Origin: a virus
Virus record (IMG/VR): IMGVR_UViG_3300020183_000001
Span: 18,634-82,633 of that record
Length of the DNA stretch: 64,000 bases
Reading direction: 5' to 3' (one strand)
The notes below the pieces were generated by a model. It was not told the origin of the DNA and did not search any database. It worked only from the letters and a program-made list of their open reading frames with translations. A program made the position numbers and the translations under genes. Position 1 is the first letter of the stretch, and each line of letters begins with the position of its first letter. This document shows positions 1-7,406 of this stretch, in pieces.

Positions 1-156
1 CTCATAAATTGCTTTGTCGTAATGACCGCATCCACGAAGAAAACAAATGAATGAATCAATAATTTCACCAACAAACATTGCGTTAACAGTGTTTGTTATT
101 GTGGTGTTATCATCAACATGTTTGAATTCAAAGTGGTTAAACTGTTTTTCAGTCAT
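1..156 (-). CDS. hypothetical protein, 3' part outside window
   Basis: An ATG at 154-156 opens a frame of 52 codons that runs off the left edge without a stop. It starts MTEKQFNHFEFKHVDDN and shows no motif I recognise. It begins three bases after the SSB stop codon, so it is probably the next gene of the same leftward operon. The product cannot be named from this fragment. Confidence 0.6.
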   Translation of the reverse strand, partial: MTEKQFNHFEFKHVDDNTTITNTVNAMFVGEIIDSFICFLRGCGHYDKAIYE

Positions 157-158
157 GA

Positions 159-974
159 TCAGAAAGGAGGTTCTCCATCGTCATCGGTAACTGAAGCCAT
201 TGCGTAACCAGGAAGATCAGGAAGGCTGGTACCAGTCTGCGCACCCCAAGGTTCAGCAAGATCTTCAGCAACCTTTCCACCCCACAGGCTAGCTACTCCT
301 GAGCCAGAAGCAACGGTTGTTTGCGGTTGAATTGGTTTGGCTTCATTGTTTCCTTTAGGTGCCAAGGTCATTGACACCAACTGAATCTTGGTAGCAACCT
401 TCTTCTCTTTGGTTTCTTTATCTGTCCAGGCATCTGTTACCAGTCTCCCCTGGATCGTAAGCCCCACACCTTTACGTGTAAAGTTAACAAGAAGTTCAGC
501 ATAGTTTAACTTATCTTCTGCAGCGTTAATTGCATAGAAGTTAAACAGATCTGATTGATTACGACCTGTATTAACACCAAGGGTTTGATTACAGATCATC
601 AACCCATCGGCCGTAGTTTTGAATGCACGTGCATCATCTTGATCGATGTCCTTAACACAGCGTCCGCTGAGAACAACTGTATTGAGGATTGGGAATGATG
701 CGTCAACTTGCGCAACAATTCCTCCATGTAAGGAATACGTTTTCGTATCGAGATCATATCGAAGCTTGGCGCCGTGAATGTAGATCTGTGCACCGGCTGG
801 AATACGGGCAAATCGTTCAGCAGCTTTACCATAAACATTTAGTTGAATTGGGGTTGGAGCTTTGTTACCTACTGGAGGCAACAACACATTACATACGGTT
901 GCAAAAGAGCTTTCGCTAATTGCTTTTTCTTTAGGAGCTTCGGCAGTTTGTGCACAAAGGAATGAAAGATTCAT
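159..974 (-). CDS. ssb: single-stranded DNA-binding protein, two OB-like regions
   Basis: A 271-residue protein that should coat single-stranded DNA during phage replication. Two beta-rich OB-like stretches are visible, about residues 20-95 and 100-215, followed by a low-complexity linker and an acidic tail ending DDDGEPPF, which matches the partner-binding tip of bacterial SSBs (DDDIPF). The frame is open upstream to a TTG at 1028, but that extension lies over a repeated pseudoknot element (996-1022). I place the start at the ATG at 972-974, 22 bases after the pseudoknot and lacking a clear Shine-Dalgarno sequence. It lies two small steps downstream of the DNA polymerase. The single chain with two OB regions is longer than a bacterial SSB (about 170 residues). 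Confidence 0.75.
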   Translation of the reverse strand: MNLSFLCAQTAEAPKEKAISESSFATVCNVLLPPVGNKAPTPIQLNVYGKAAERFARIPAGAQIYIHGAKLRYDLDTKTYSLHGGIVAQVDASFPILNTVVLSGRCVKDIDQDDARAFKTTADGLMICNQTLGVNTGRNQSDLFNFYAINAAEDKLNYAELLVNFTRKGVGLTIQGRLVTDAWTDKETKEKKVATKIQLVSMTLAPKGNNEAKPIQPQTTVASGSGVASLWGGKVAEDLAEPWGAQTGTSLPDLPGYAMASVTDDDGEPPF

Positions 975-995
975 GAGATCAAACAGTTGGTGGTA

Positions 996-1022
996 AGGCA
1001 GTTTAACGTCATACCTGGGACG
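996..1022 (-). promoter_or_regulatory. RNA pseudoknot motif PK1, copy a (ssb leader)
   Basis: Read on the - strand: stem 1 CGUC pairs with GACG, stem 2 AGGUA pairs with UGCCU, and the third loop is UUAAAC. The order of strands is that of an H-type pseudoknot. It lies in the leader of ssb, where a translational operator is expected. The stem 2 sequence differs from the other copies but still pairs. Confidence 0.65.
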
Positions 1023-1028
1023 GAACAA

Positions 1029-1175
1029 TTAAAATTCTTTTTTTATCTCATCTAAATACTCTACATACTTTTCAAAAAGAGCACCATCATTTCTTAATGA
1101 TGAATCAAAATGAGAATGAAAAAAGAAAGTTGCAATTTCATGCAGTTGTTTTGCAGTAGCTTTCCAATCAGTCAT
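1029..1175 (-). CDS. small hypothetical protein, 48 aa
   Basis: ATG at 1173-1175, TAA at 1029-1031. The protein starts MTDWKATAKQLHEIATFFF and has the look of a short helical protein with aromatic residues. It starts one base after the polymerase stop codon and ends just before the ssb leader, so it is read in the same transcript. No family is recognised. Its tight packing between two replication genes and good reading frame argue that it is real. Confidence 0.6.
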   Translation of the reverse strand: MTDWKATAKQLHEIATFFFHSHFDSSLRNDGALFEKYVEYLDEIKKEF

Positions 1176-1176
1176 G

Positions 1177-3042
1177 TCAGTGCGTATCAAACCAGGTGCA
1201 GCCTACTTTAGCATCGCCATCGATAGGACAACGGAAGTTAAAGAATTGTTGAGCCTTTGGAAAAGCATCCAGTGCTACAGACTTAAGAATGTCTGTTAAT
1301 TCGGGTTTGCAAGCTAACTGAACTTCATCATGAATCATCGCAGCTTGTTGCCAATCAACACCATGTACATAACCAAGTTCATCCATATCTGTATGAATGT
1401 TAATAACAACTTGCTTCATAATTAATGCACCTGCTGATTGCAATAAAACATTTAATGCTTTGAAATCTGATCTACAATAAAGAATACGTTTATCTAAACC
1501 ACGTAACCAATTGTTTTCTTGTAGTGTTTTTGCAAGATGCTCTTTAAGTTTACGTAGTGCTGGTACACCATCCATGAATGAATTAATTGCAGTACTACCT
1601 AGTTTGCGCAGAACTACTTCATTTTTTTCATTCGGATCAATAACAGTTCCTGCTTTAAGTGCACCAGCTCCATAAGCCACAGCATAAAGTAAACGCTTAC
1701 TTATGTCTCTGGTAGCCACACCAAAACGTTCTTGATTATAAACGTGAATATCAATTGATTCATCTGTTACTACACGTGCATACTCGCCATCATCCCAGTA
1801 AGCAAGGTAACCAGCAAGGCACCTAAGTTCAAGAGCTTTAGCATCTACACCAATTAAGTTCCAACCATCTGGTGCATGAAACAAAGATCTACATTCTTTT
1901 CCGTAAGGTGAGTATGCTGCTGGTACCTGAGCCATGTTGGGGTTGCGATGACTGCAGCGACCAGTAATACATCCGTTTGTTACAACGTCACCATGAATAC
2001 ATCCTGTTTCATTGTTGACTAACTTAAGCCAAGCATTTTTACCATCAGCAATCTGACCAAGACGTTTCTCAATCAGCATGTACTCAGCTAATGGTTTGGC
2101 TTCTGGGTAAGGCAACTGTTCAAGTACGTCATCATCAAGGACAGGGTTTCCTTTTTCAGTTGATTTACTTGATTTCCATCCATACTTCTGCTGGAGCCTA
2201 CTGACAATTTGTTGCCTGGATCCAGGATTAAATTCTTCCAGTCGAACTTTTTCAAATGGAACCCCCTTTACATAACCACGTGTTTTGTTATTGACCTTTG
2301 GTACAAATACTTCTTTGTGTTCAATGGGTGGAAAGATTTCTTTTAAGTGTGTTTCAAGTTCTGTTTCTTTTGCTCTGAGACTATCCACCAGATCAAGAGC
2401 TGCATCCACATCAAAAGAAAAACCTGTTCGCACTTGTGCTTCAATGCATCCAGCAAAGTCATGTTCAAGTTTGAGTGCAGGTTCTGGATAGTTTTGTTTT
2501 TGGATTTTTTCAAATAGTTTTGTGGTAACTGCCACGTCTTGACGGCAGTAGTCTGCCATTGCTTCGGAGTATTCTGAAAAATCTTTGAAGTCAATCTTGT
2601 AATCAGCCAACCGATAACCCCACGCTTTAAGTGAGGCTGAACCACGGAGGCCCTTTGGAACCTCCGTATATTGTTCTTCATCAAGGTCATACAGTTTTTC
2701 TTTGGGCCAGATGAGTCGAGTACAAATGAGTGTATCAATAATTCGTGCAGCTCTAAACGTATAGAACGGATAAAGTTTACGAATTACAGGTAAGTCGTAG
2801 AACAGGATGTTATGGCCAATGAGCACATGAGCCCGAGCCAAATGCTCGAGACCACTAGCAATATCATCAGGCCCATAAGTAAAAGTTTGTTTTCGCTGGA
2901 CATCATACAGTACCAAGCAATGTATCTTCGTGACTTTGTCATAAAGATTATCGGTCTCCAAATCGAACACGTAATACTTCTCAACCTCTGAACTTGCCTT
3001 CAGCGGAAACTTCAAGTTTTTGACAGGCGAGATCTGAGTCAT
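1177..3042 (-). CDS. polA: DNA polymerase, family A with 3'-5' exonuclease
   Basis: A 621-residue replicative polymerase of the phage T7 / Pol I type. The exonuclease domain shows motif Exo I (FDLETD, D27 and E29), Exo II (IGHN, near 76-79, then YDLP) and Exo III (YCRQD, D169). The polymerase domain shows motif A (GVDAKALELR, D400), motif B on the O-helix (KRLLYAVAYGAG, about 449-460) and motif C (IHDEV, H571-D572-E573). All catalytic acids are present, so it should be active. The frame is open 12 codons further to a TTG, but I chose the ATG at 3040-3042. The upstream small gene overlaps the start by 62 bases. There is no 5'-3' exonuclease domain, as is usual in phages. Confidence 0.95.
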   Translation of the reverse strand: MTQISPVKNLKFPLKASSEVEKYYVFDLETDNLYDKVTKIHCLVLYDVQRKQTFTYGPDDIASGLEHLARAHVLIGHNILFYDLPVIRKLYPFYTFRAARIIDTLICTRLIWPKEKLYDLDEEQYTEVPKGLRGSASLKAWGYRLADYKIDFKDFSEYSEAMADYCRQDVAVTTKLFEKIQKQNYPEPALKLEHDFAGCIEAQVRTGFSFDVDAALDLVDSLRAKETELETHLKEIFPPIEHKEVFVPKVNNKTRGYVKGVPFEKVRLEEFNPGSRQQIVSRLQQKYGWKSSKSTEKGNPVLDDDVLEQLPYPEAKPLAEYMLIEKRLGQIADGKNAWLKLVNNETGCIHGDVVTNGCITGRCSHRNPNMAQVPAAYSPYGKECRSLFHAPDGWNLIGVDAKALELRCLAGYLAYWDDGEYARVVTDESIDIHVYNQERFGVATRDISKRLLYAVAYGAGALKAGTVIDPNEKNEVVLRKLGSTAINSFMDGVPALRKLKEHLAKTLQENNWLRGLDKRILYCRSDFKALNVLLQSAGALIMKQVVINIHTDMDELGYVHGVDWQQAAMIHDEVQLACKPELTDILKSVALDAFPKAQQFFNFRCPIDGDAKVGCTWFDTH

Positions 3043-3214
3043 GTTCAATAATCCATTGCAAGATCTGTGCTGCACCAACGCGATATGGATGGCAAAAAAC
3101 TTTGGACAGATCCGAATCAGATTCTACAGGAATCAAGACGAACTTGTTCTTATTTGAATCTGCTCGGACGCAATAGTTAACACCATCTTTACATGTAGCA
3201 ATAACGTAAGACAC
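2981..3214 (-). CDS. small hypothetical protein, 77 aa, overlaps polA start
   Basis: GTG at 3212-3214, ending inside the polymerase gene, which it overlaps by 62 bases. The sequence (MSYVIATCKDGVNYCVRADS) has a regular beta/alpha pattern typical of a folded protein. No family is recognised. The start codon directly follows the U-run of a strong hairpin (3215-3264), leaving no room for a Shine-Dalgarno site. Either an antitermination event precedes its expression or the true start is further in. Confidence 0.55.
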   Translation of the reverse strand: MSYVIATCKDGVNYCVRADSNKNKFVLIPVESDSDLSKVFCHPYRVGAAQILQWIIEHDSDLACQKLEVSAEGKFRG

Positions 3215-3264
3215 AAAAAGTTCCAGAAGAAAGAACAGTTAAATGATACTGTCCTTCTTCTGGA
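3215..3264 (-). terminator. intrinsic terminator / attenuator before polA block
   Basis: On the - strand a stem of about 18 bp with two mismatches (arms at 3254-3264 and 3221-3231 extended inward by ACAGU pairs) is followed by five U at 3219-3215. It follows the GP88-like gene and precedes the polymerase block. The U-run touches the GTG of the next gene, so it may work as an attenuator rather than a simple end point. Confidence 0.75.
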
Positions 3265-3291
3265 ATGCAACTATGTCAGCCAATCAGTATT

Positions 3292-4062
3292 TTATTTTTT
3301 GTAACCAGTCCATTGACCGTTCTTGCGTCGAGCCGCCAGTGCTTTGGATGCTTCGGATCCAGCACGTTGAACATTATGTACAAGTAAAGCAAAAGAGCTG
3401 GGACCAAAGCAATGACTGTCATCGTGGTCAATTTCCAATCCCATTTGCTCAGCCTGTTCTTCTGTGTATACAACATAAGCAACACGATAAAATACTTCTG
3501 GATACTTGGGAAGCAGGTAGTCAAGCGTACCACCAACTGATGCAGTCAGATAAAAGTTATCTGGAATTACATGACGTAACTCATACCACATACCCAAAGA
3601 TTTTGTGTAGGCATAAAACTTAACATCAGGATTTTGTCTAGCAACCTGGAGCCATGCACGGAAATACAACTCAGTATAAAAATCACCACTCTCATGTACA
3701 CGTACAAGATCACAAGGTTCACGTACGGGTTGTGCAGCTTGAATTGATTCATGAATAAGTTGAGTTAACAATACAAGTTTTTCTTCTGGTCGATCAACAG
3801 AATACATTACTTCCTTGATCAGATCCCAGTTACCCCAACGTGAATCACGTACGCCTGGCCTAGTCTCTGCCATTGCAGCAAAGCAGCGATAGTCTTGCCA
3901 GCTAGGACCATTCTCTTGTGGCAGATCAATGATCTTCCCTGTGGTACGATCAGCCATAGTTTTGCACACACCAGCGTGCGGACATGTATAACCAGCAGGC
4001 AACGAAAAGATTAATCGTTTACCAAGTTTGGCATTGCCGGTAGAAAAACTAAGTTGTTCCAT
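3292..4062 (-). CDS. GP88-like phage protein
   Basis: A 256-residue protein that resembles the 'gene product 88' family of phages (Pfam GP88), whose biochemical role is unknown to me. Matching features are the early LPAGYTCPHAGVC segment with two cysteines, a later CFAAM, then RVHESGDFYT and FYAYTKS, which are the family's conserved blocks (around residues 120-130 and 150-160). The start is the ATG at 4060-4062; an in-frame TTG eight codons upstream lies in the leader. The leader has no Shine-Dalgarno site, is rich in CAACT, and is preceded by pseudoknot PK1 copy b. ThyX lies upstream. Confidence 0.75.
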   Translation of the reverse strand: MEQLSFSTGNAKLGKRLIFSLPAGYTCPHAGVCKTMADRTTGKIIDLPQENGPSWQDYRCFAAMAETRPGVRDSRWGNWDLIKEVMYSVDRPEEKLVLLTQLIHESIQAAQPVREPCDLVRVHESGDFYTELYFRAWLQVARQNPDVKFYAYTKSLGMWYELRHVIPDNFYLTASVGGTLDYLLPKYPEVFYRVAYVVYTEEQAEQMGLEIDHDDSHCFGPSSFALLVHNVQRAGSEASKALAARRKNGQWTGYKK

Positions 4063-4084
4063 GGTTGTGTTGAGTTGAGTGAAC

Positions 4085-4111
4085 AAGCAGTTTAATGTCG
4101 TGCTCAGGACA
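4085..4111 (-). promoter_or_regulatory. RNA pseudoknot motif PK1, copy b (GP88 leader)
   Basis: Stem 1 is UGUC with GACA instead of the CGUC/GACG of the other copies, a compensatory change of both partners. Stem 2 is GAGCA with UGCUU. The UUAAAC loop is kept. It lies 22 bases upstream of the GP88-like start codon, after the thyX stop. Confidence 0.7.
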
Positions 4112-4128
4112 AATCAATTGTTTGTAAC

Positions 4129-4755
4129 TTAACTAAATGCAGCCTCACCAATAATTGGAAACTGTTTACAAAAAATTTCTTTACACTGTTCTGCAATACG
4201 TCTGTGTTCAAGTTGTGTGCTTACATCAGTTCGTATTTGAATGTAATGTAGCCAACTACGTAATGTACCTGACATGTGCATAGTTGTTTGTGTACACAAA
4301 GGAAGTATGCGCCTGGCACACTCCTTTGCTACACCCGCTTCCAACAACTCTTCATACAGTTGAGTAACAGCAAGTAATACTTCTGTTGTTTTATTTTTTA
4401 AATTTACTTTAACGACTGGATCAATATTATCAATTGAATTCTGTCTGTTCTTCAAGTCTTGTCTTCTGTAATCAGGGATTGTAAATGGTTGAGCTTTAGC
4501 ATAACGAGTTGAATATTCTTGAAATGAAAATGAACGATGCCTAAGTATTTGTGCAGCAATATCACGTTCTGTGTGAATAGTTAAAGTCATGTGCGCCATT
4601 TCAAATGGCGACCAGTGTTTGTGTGTAATTAAATAACGCAACAACTTTGGAGCGGTCACCATATTAGTTGCGTTATCAGGATTAGAAACCCTGGCTAACT
4701 CAACAATAATTTCTTCTGCATTAGGTGTTGCAGATTTAAAAACAACTTGCGTCAT
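4129..4755 (-). CDS. thyX: FAD-dependent thymidylate synthase ThyX
   Basis: A 208-residue ThyX that makes dTMP from dUMP using methylene-tetrahydrofolate, FAD and NADPH. The signature RHRxxSxxxxSxRY is complete at residues 72-85. Length is typical of the family (about 200-250). With the dCTP deaminase at 48.5 kb, which feeds dUMP synthesis, it forms a phage route to dTTP. The ATG at 4753-4755 follows a CTAAACAAACTACT leader with no Shine-Dalgarno sequence. The gene is followed by the PK1-led GP88-like gene. Confidence 0.95.
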   Translation of the reverse strand: MTQVVFKSATPNAEEIIVELARVSNPDNATNMVTAPKLLRYLITHKHWSPFEMAHMTLTIHTERDIAAQILRHRSFSFQEYSTRYAKAQPFTIPDYRRQDLKNRQNSIDNIDPVVKVNLKNKTTEVLLAVTQLYEELLEAGVAKECARRILPLCTQTTMHMSGTLRSWLHYIQIRTDVSTQLEHRRIAEQCKEIFCKQFPIIGEAAFS

Positions 4756-4778
4756 AGTAGTTTGTTTAGATGATCGGA

Positions 4779-4973
4779 CTAAGAGGCTGAAGGATAGTTA
4801 AACAGTTTCTCAATTCGGGCTACTTCGTTTTCGTAAAACTCCATAGCTTCAAACGGGTCCATGTCGTAGGTAAAAGCCAGCACATCTAGTTTGTCCCTCA
4901 GTTCACCAGGCTCTTGTAGTTGCCGAAGAATAAACAGCCGGACTTCGTCTTTGTGGGATTTTTTCAAAGTCAT
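4779..4973 (-). CDS. small hypothetical protein, 64 aa
   Basis: ATG at 4971-4973. The protein (MTLKKSHKDEVRLFILRQLQ) is charged and predicted helical, without a known motif. Upstream on the - strand a strong AGGAAAGGA site starts a nine-codon reading frame (MLKPSNQHH) whose stop overlaps this ATG as TAATG, so the gene may be translated by coupling to that leader peptide. Confidence 0.65.
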   Translation of the reverse strand: MTLKKSHKDEVRLFILRQLQEPGELRDKLDVLAFTYDMDPFEAMEFYENEVARIEKLFNYPSAS

Positions 4974-5037
4974 TAGTGGTGTTGATTACTAGGTTTAAGC
5001 ATTCCTTTCCTCTACTGTGTTGGTTTAAATTGATAGA

Positions 5038-5319
5038 TTATTTTTCAAACTCTTTTTTTAATTCTTCGTATTCCTTGCGCCGTTTTTCTTCTCGTTTTTT
5101 CAACGATTTTATTCGTCTTTCGTATTCTTTGTCGGTCTCCAAACGATGTTTGTAAACGTAATATTCCACACCATCGTATCCCCTGTTTTCCATTTCAATT
5201 CCTTCCCAACCATCATCTAGCTCTGATTGCAATAAAGAAATAATCTTTTCAAGAGGACCTTGGAAATCATCCCAAAATCGTTCGGTTTCTTTAACTTGAA
5301 TTTTAAAAGAAGTAGTCAT
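5038..5319 (-). CDS. charged hypothetical protein, 93 aa
   Basis: The first half (MTTSFKIQVKETERFWDDF) is mixed and the last 30 residues are almost only Lys, Glu and Arg, which suggests a long single helix or coiled coil. A strong Shine-Dalgarno site, AGAGGAAAGGA, lies just before the ATG at 5317-5319. The same site with flanking bases is repeated near 4995-5008. Function unknown; it sits in a run of small leftward genes. Confidence 0.65.
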   Translation of the reverse strand: MTTSFKIQVKETERFWDDFQGPLEKIISLLQSELDDGWEGIEMENRGYDGVEYYVYKHRLETDKEYERRIKSLKKREEKRRKEYEELKKEFEK

Positions 5320-5331
5320 TAGTCCTTTCCT

Positions 5332-5646
5332 CTACTGTTCAAGAATGAAGTTCAGTGGCATTGCTGAGTAGTCCAATTCGCGGGCAATTTGAAGCAGTTC
5401 AGGTGCGGCAATCATCCCTTGGCCGTCTTGGCACTGGTTAATCACTTCACGCAAAGCGGCGGCCAGCATTTCCTTGTCGCTGACCTCACGGTTGCGCAGA
5501 TCAGCAAGTGTGCAGTAGGCGTCAAAGATTGCTTCTGTTTTCTCTTCAACCTTTTTGCGGGCAGCCTTCTGCCACCAACACGGTTCAAGTTTAACGCCAG
5601 ATACATCAGCGCTGGCTTGGCGCAGGTTATTCATGGGGTCACTCAT
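5332..5646 (-). CDS. hypothetical protein, 104 aa
   Basis: The start is the ATG at 5644-5646 (MSDPMNNLRQASADVSG), which overlaps the previous gene's stop as ATGAGTGA. The body (WWQKAARKKVEEKTEAIFDA) is helical and amphipathic. No family is recognised. Its context among small early genes suggests a host-takeover or accessory role, which is inference only. Confidence 0.65.
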   Translation of the reverse strand: MSDPMNNLRQASADVSGVKLEPCWWQKAARKKVEEKTEAIFDAYCTLADLRNREVSDKEMLAAALREVINQCQDGQGMIAAPELLQIARELDYSAMPLNFILEQ

Positions 5647-5839
5647 CAGAAGAAAACCGCCAGAAACTAATCTTGAAAAACGGGAAAGACTTAATAGGAA
5701 ATACAATCCACGTTTTTTGGCTAGTCAAATCAATCCATCCGGTAAGCCCTCGTGGATTAAGACACCCTTGGTTGTGCCAGACCAAACCAAATACTTTGCC
5801 CCAGTCAGACGTGATCTGGATAGGAAGGTCGTCAGTCAT
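5639..5839 (-). CDS. small hypothetical protein, 66 aa
   Basis: ATG at 5837-5839 with AGAGAAAGCG upstream. The sequence (MTDDLPIQITSDWGKVFGLV) is rich in Trp and Phe. Its last eight bases overlap the next gene. No family recognised. It could be a small beta protein; confidence in the reading frame comes from the Shine-Dalgarno site and the overlap on the downstream side. Confidence 0.55.
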   Translation of the reverse strand: MTDDLPIQITSDWGKVFGLVWHNQGCLNPRGLTGWIDLTSQKTWIVFPIKSFPFFKISFWRFSSDE

Positions 5840-5869
5840 TAGTCGCTTTCTCTTGTGTGTGTAGTTAAG

Positions 5870-6169
5870 TTATTCAATAGCATTGCGGTAATCCTGGAGC
5901 ACACCAGCTAGTTCATGTTCGTGGCACAGACGGAACTGTGCATGTGTTGATGATCTGCCGTTGTCCCAAGCTACATCGTAGTAGGTGTAGGTGTGTTTGC
6001 GTGCATCTTTTTTTTCAAATACATTGGTTACAACACCAATGCGTTGAGTTGAATTACGCAACACAACAATTGTTTTTTCTGGTCTGATAGTTGGGATGTA
6101 ATTGTCTTTTGGTTTTTCAGCAACGCGATCACCAACCTTGAATCGAATAATCTTAACGTGTTTAGACAT
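5870..6169 (-). CDS. hypothetical protein with SH3-like beta pattern, 99 aa
   Basis: The start is the ATG at 6167-6169 (MSKHVKIIRFKVGDRVAEK), overlapping the zinc-ribbon gene stop. The segment KVGDRVAEKP ... RIGVVTNVF ... YYDVAWDNGR alternates like small SH3/KOW-type beta barrels used to bind nucleic acid or ribosomes. This fold assignment is an inference from pattern, not from a family match. It is co-transcribed with the regulator upstream. Confidence 0.65.
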   Translation of the reverse strand: MSKHVKIIRFKVGDRVAEKPKDNYIPTIRPEKTIVVLRNSTQRIGVVTNVFEKKDARKHTYTYYDVAWDNGRSSTHAQFRLCHEHELAGVLQDYRNAIE

Positions 6170-6500
6170 GGGTCCAGACTTTGTAGTTAACAATACGTGA
6201 CACGTGGCCACTGTTGATTCCGTAGATAACAGCAATAGCACGGTTTGATTTGCCTTGACGTTTTAATCTACGAATATCAAGGATGTTCTTTTCAATTAAT
6301 ATTGCATTACCATTTTTAACTCCTTGTGTGTCAGGTAGTTTACCACCACGCTTAGGTCCTCGCTGGTACTTGAGATACCGTTCAACTGTTAAGAACTTTT
6401 TGTTGCAATCAAAGCATTGACAATACCGTTTGGTAAAAGTGTCATAACGATCTGTTGAACTAATTTTTGTATTAGTGCTGTGACATTTAGGACAACGCAT
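6162..6500 (-). CDS. zinc-ribbon plus helix-turn-helix regulator
   Basis: A 112-residue probable DNA-binding protein. Residues 1-45 form a zinc ribbon with CPKC (3-6) and CQCFDC; the spacing and the flanking FLTVERYLK resemble the N-terminal ribbon of NrdR (which ends RFTTYER). There is no ATP-cone. Instead residues 65-112 look like a homeodomain-type helix-turn-helix (ILDIRRLKRQGKSNRAIAVI ... HVSRIVNYKVW), as in phage HNH/resolvase-type DNA readers. It overlaps genes on both sides by one to eight bases. Likely an early transcription regulator. Confidence 0.75.
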   Translation of the reverse strand: MRCPKCHSTNTKISSTDRYDTFTKRYCQCFDCNKKFLTVERYLKYQRGPKRGGKLPDTQGVKNGNAILIEKNILDIRRLKRQGKSNRAIAVIYGINSGHVSRIVNYKVWTHV

Positions 6501-6661
6501 TAATTCTTTTCAGTAACTAAGTTGTCTACTACTGCAGGTAAGTATTCATCCAACCAATCTTCAACAGTAAGCTGATCTTCTGCAGCAATAGCAACAAGTT
6601 TCCAATAGGTGCTTTCTTTTAAAGAAAGACGTACATCAATAAACTTTTCTCGTTCAGTCAT
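6500..6661 (-). CDS. small RHH-like protein, 53 aa
   Basis: ATG at 6659-6661, overlapping the upstream gene as ATGA; the TAA at 6500-6502 overlaps the next ATG. The segment KFIDVRLSLKESTYWKLVAI fits a ribbon-helix-helix: a short strand followed by a helix with regular hydrophobics. It may be a small DNA-binding regulator acting with the zinc-ribbon protein. The fold is inferred from pattern. Confidence 0.65.
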   Translation of the reverse strand: MTEREKFIDVRLSLKESTYWKLVAIAAEDQLTVEDWLDEYLPAVVDNLVTEKN

Positions 6662-6936
6662 GATTCAATTTCAGTAGGAACTTTATTAAGCTGGAGCGAA
6701 TCTAACACATGTACTGTGGTATCAATACCAACAAAAGAAATAAGATCTTGAATGATCTCATCTTTATGTTCGTGATAATACTCAGAGAGTGATAGTTCTG
6801 CAAGCTTAAGCAATGTATTGAGATCCATCAAATCTACAATCTGTGCAATAGCTGCATCTCTTACTAGATCCCATGTGTGGTCAGGAATGTTGTCGTTGAT
6901 TTGTTGGATGAGCTGTTGAAGTTCTTCTGGTTGCAT
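6658..6936 (-). CDS. hypothetical acidic helical protein, 92 aa
   Basis: ATG at 6934-6936 (MQPEELQQLIQQINDNIPDH). The protein is acidic and predicted all-helical, with no family match that I know. Its start codon directly follows the U-rich run of an intrinsic terminator (6937-6964), so expression may depend on antitermination. The GGGGG of the hairpin arm is the only purine stretch that could serve as a ribosome site. Confidence 0.65.
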   Translation of the reverse strand: MQPEELQQLIQQINDNIPDHTWDLVRDAAIAQIVDLMDLNTLLKLAELSLSEYYHEHKDEIIQDLISFVGIDTTVHVLDSLQLNKVPTEIES

Positions 6937-6964
6937 AAAATAAATACCCCCGTTTGCACGGGGG
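6937..6964 (-). terminator. intrinsic terminator with UGCAAA loop
   Basis: On the - strand CCCCCG-UGCAAA-CGGGGG is followed by UAUUUAUUUU. The run touches the ATG of the next gene. The hexaloop UGCAAA is also the loop of the two hairpins at 16502-16537 and 16805-16840, which suggests a shared binding partner. Confidence 0.8.
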
Positions 6965-6987
6965 CTGAGTTGTGTTTCGTAAGTAGT

Positions 6988-7344
6988 TTAAACAGCTTGA
7001 GCACTGGTGTCAATGATGTTATCCATCATGCCAGCCTCACGCATCTTATCCAACATTGCGCACATAATGGTAGCGTGTTCATGTGTTTTATCCATGAATG
7101 CTTTAGCGCGTTCAGGAGTAATGGCATGAACAGTACCATTGGCTTCTACGTATTGCCAGCTACCATCAGGCATTGGTTCTCCCTGGAGTGCAAGACGCTC
7201 TGAGTTGCGTACGTACCTGAACTCAAGATTGTGACAATCAGTAAGACCGTCTACATCAGTCCAGGTCAAGCCAAGGTTGTAACGCTTGTCCTCATCCATG
7301 TAACCATGGGGTTGAGGAATGAGATGTTTGAAGTAGGAAAACAT
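6988..7344 (-). CDS. hypothetical protein, 118 aa
   Basis: ATG at 7342-7344 (MFSYFKHLIPQPHGYMDEDK) after a leader ending ACTCAATTCACACC with no Shine-Dalgarno site. RNA motif M2 copy a lies 30 bases upstream. The N-terminal two thirds look beta-rich (LEFRYVRNSERLALQG), the C-terminal third helical and Met-rich. No family recognised. Confidence 0.65.
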   Translation of the reverse strand: MFSYFKHLIPQPHGYMDEDKRYNLGLTWTDVDGLTDCHNLEFRYVRNSERLALQGEPMPDGSWQYVEANGTVHAITPERAKAFMDKTHEHATIMCAMLDKMREAGMMDNIIDTSAQAV

Positions 7345-7373
7345 GGTGTGAATTGAGTAAATGAACTATTAAA

Positions 7374-7402
7374 CCTGGGACTTACACTGTATAGATGCCC
7401 AG
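7374..7402 (-). promoter_or_regulatory. RNA hairpin motif M2, copy a
   Basis: The - strand reads CUGGG-CAUCU-AUAC-AGUG-UAAGU-CCCAG. The outer stem CUGGG/CCCAG, the CAU and the UAAGU side of the asymmetric internal loop are shared with three other copies; the inner stem differs but pairs. It lies 30 bases upstream of the start at 7344. Confidence 0.65.
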
Positions 7403-7406
7403 TTAG

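Noticed and set aside
159-1028. SSB starting at the TTG at 1028
   Set aside because: The first 18 codons of that version lie on the repeated pseudoknot; the same reasoning rejects the early starts at 10060 and, over M5/M4, at 16819.
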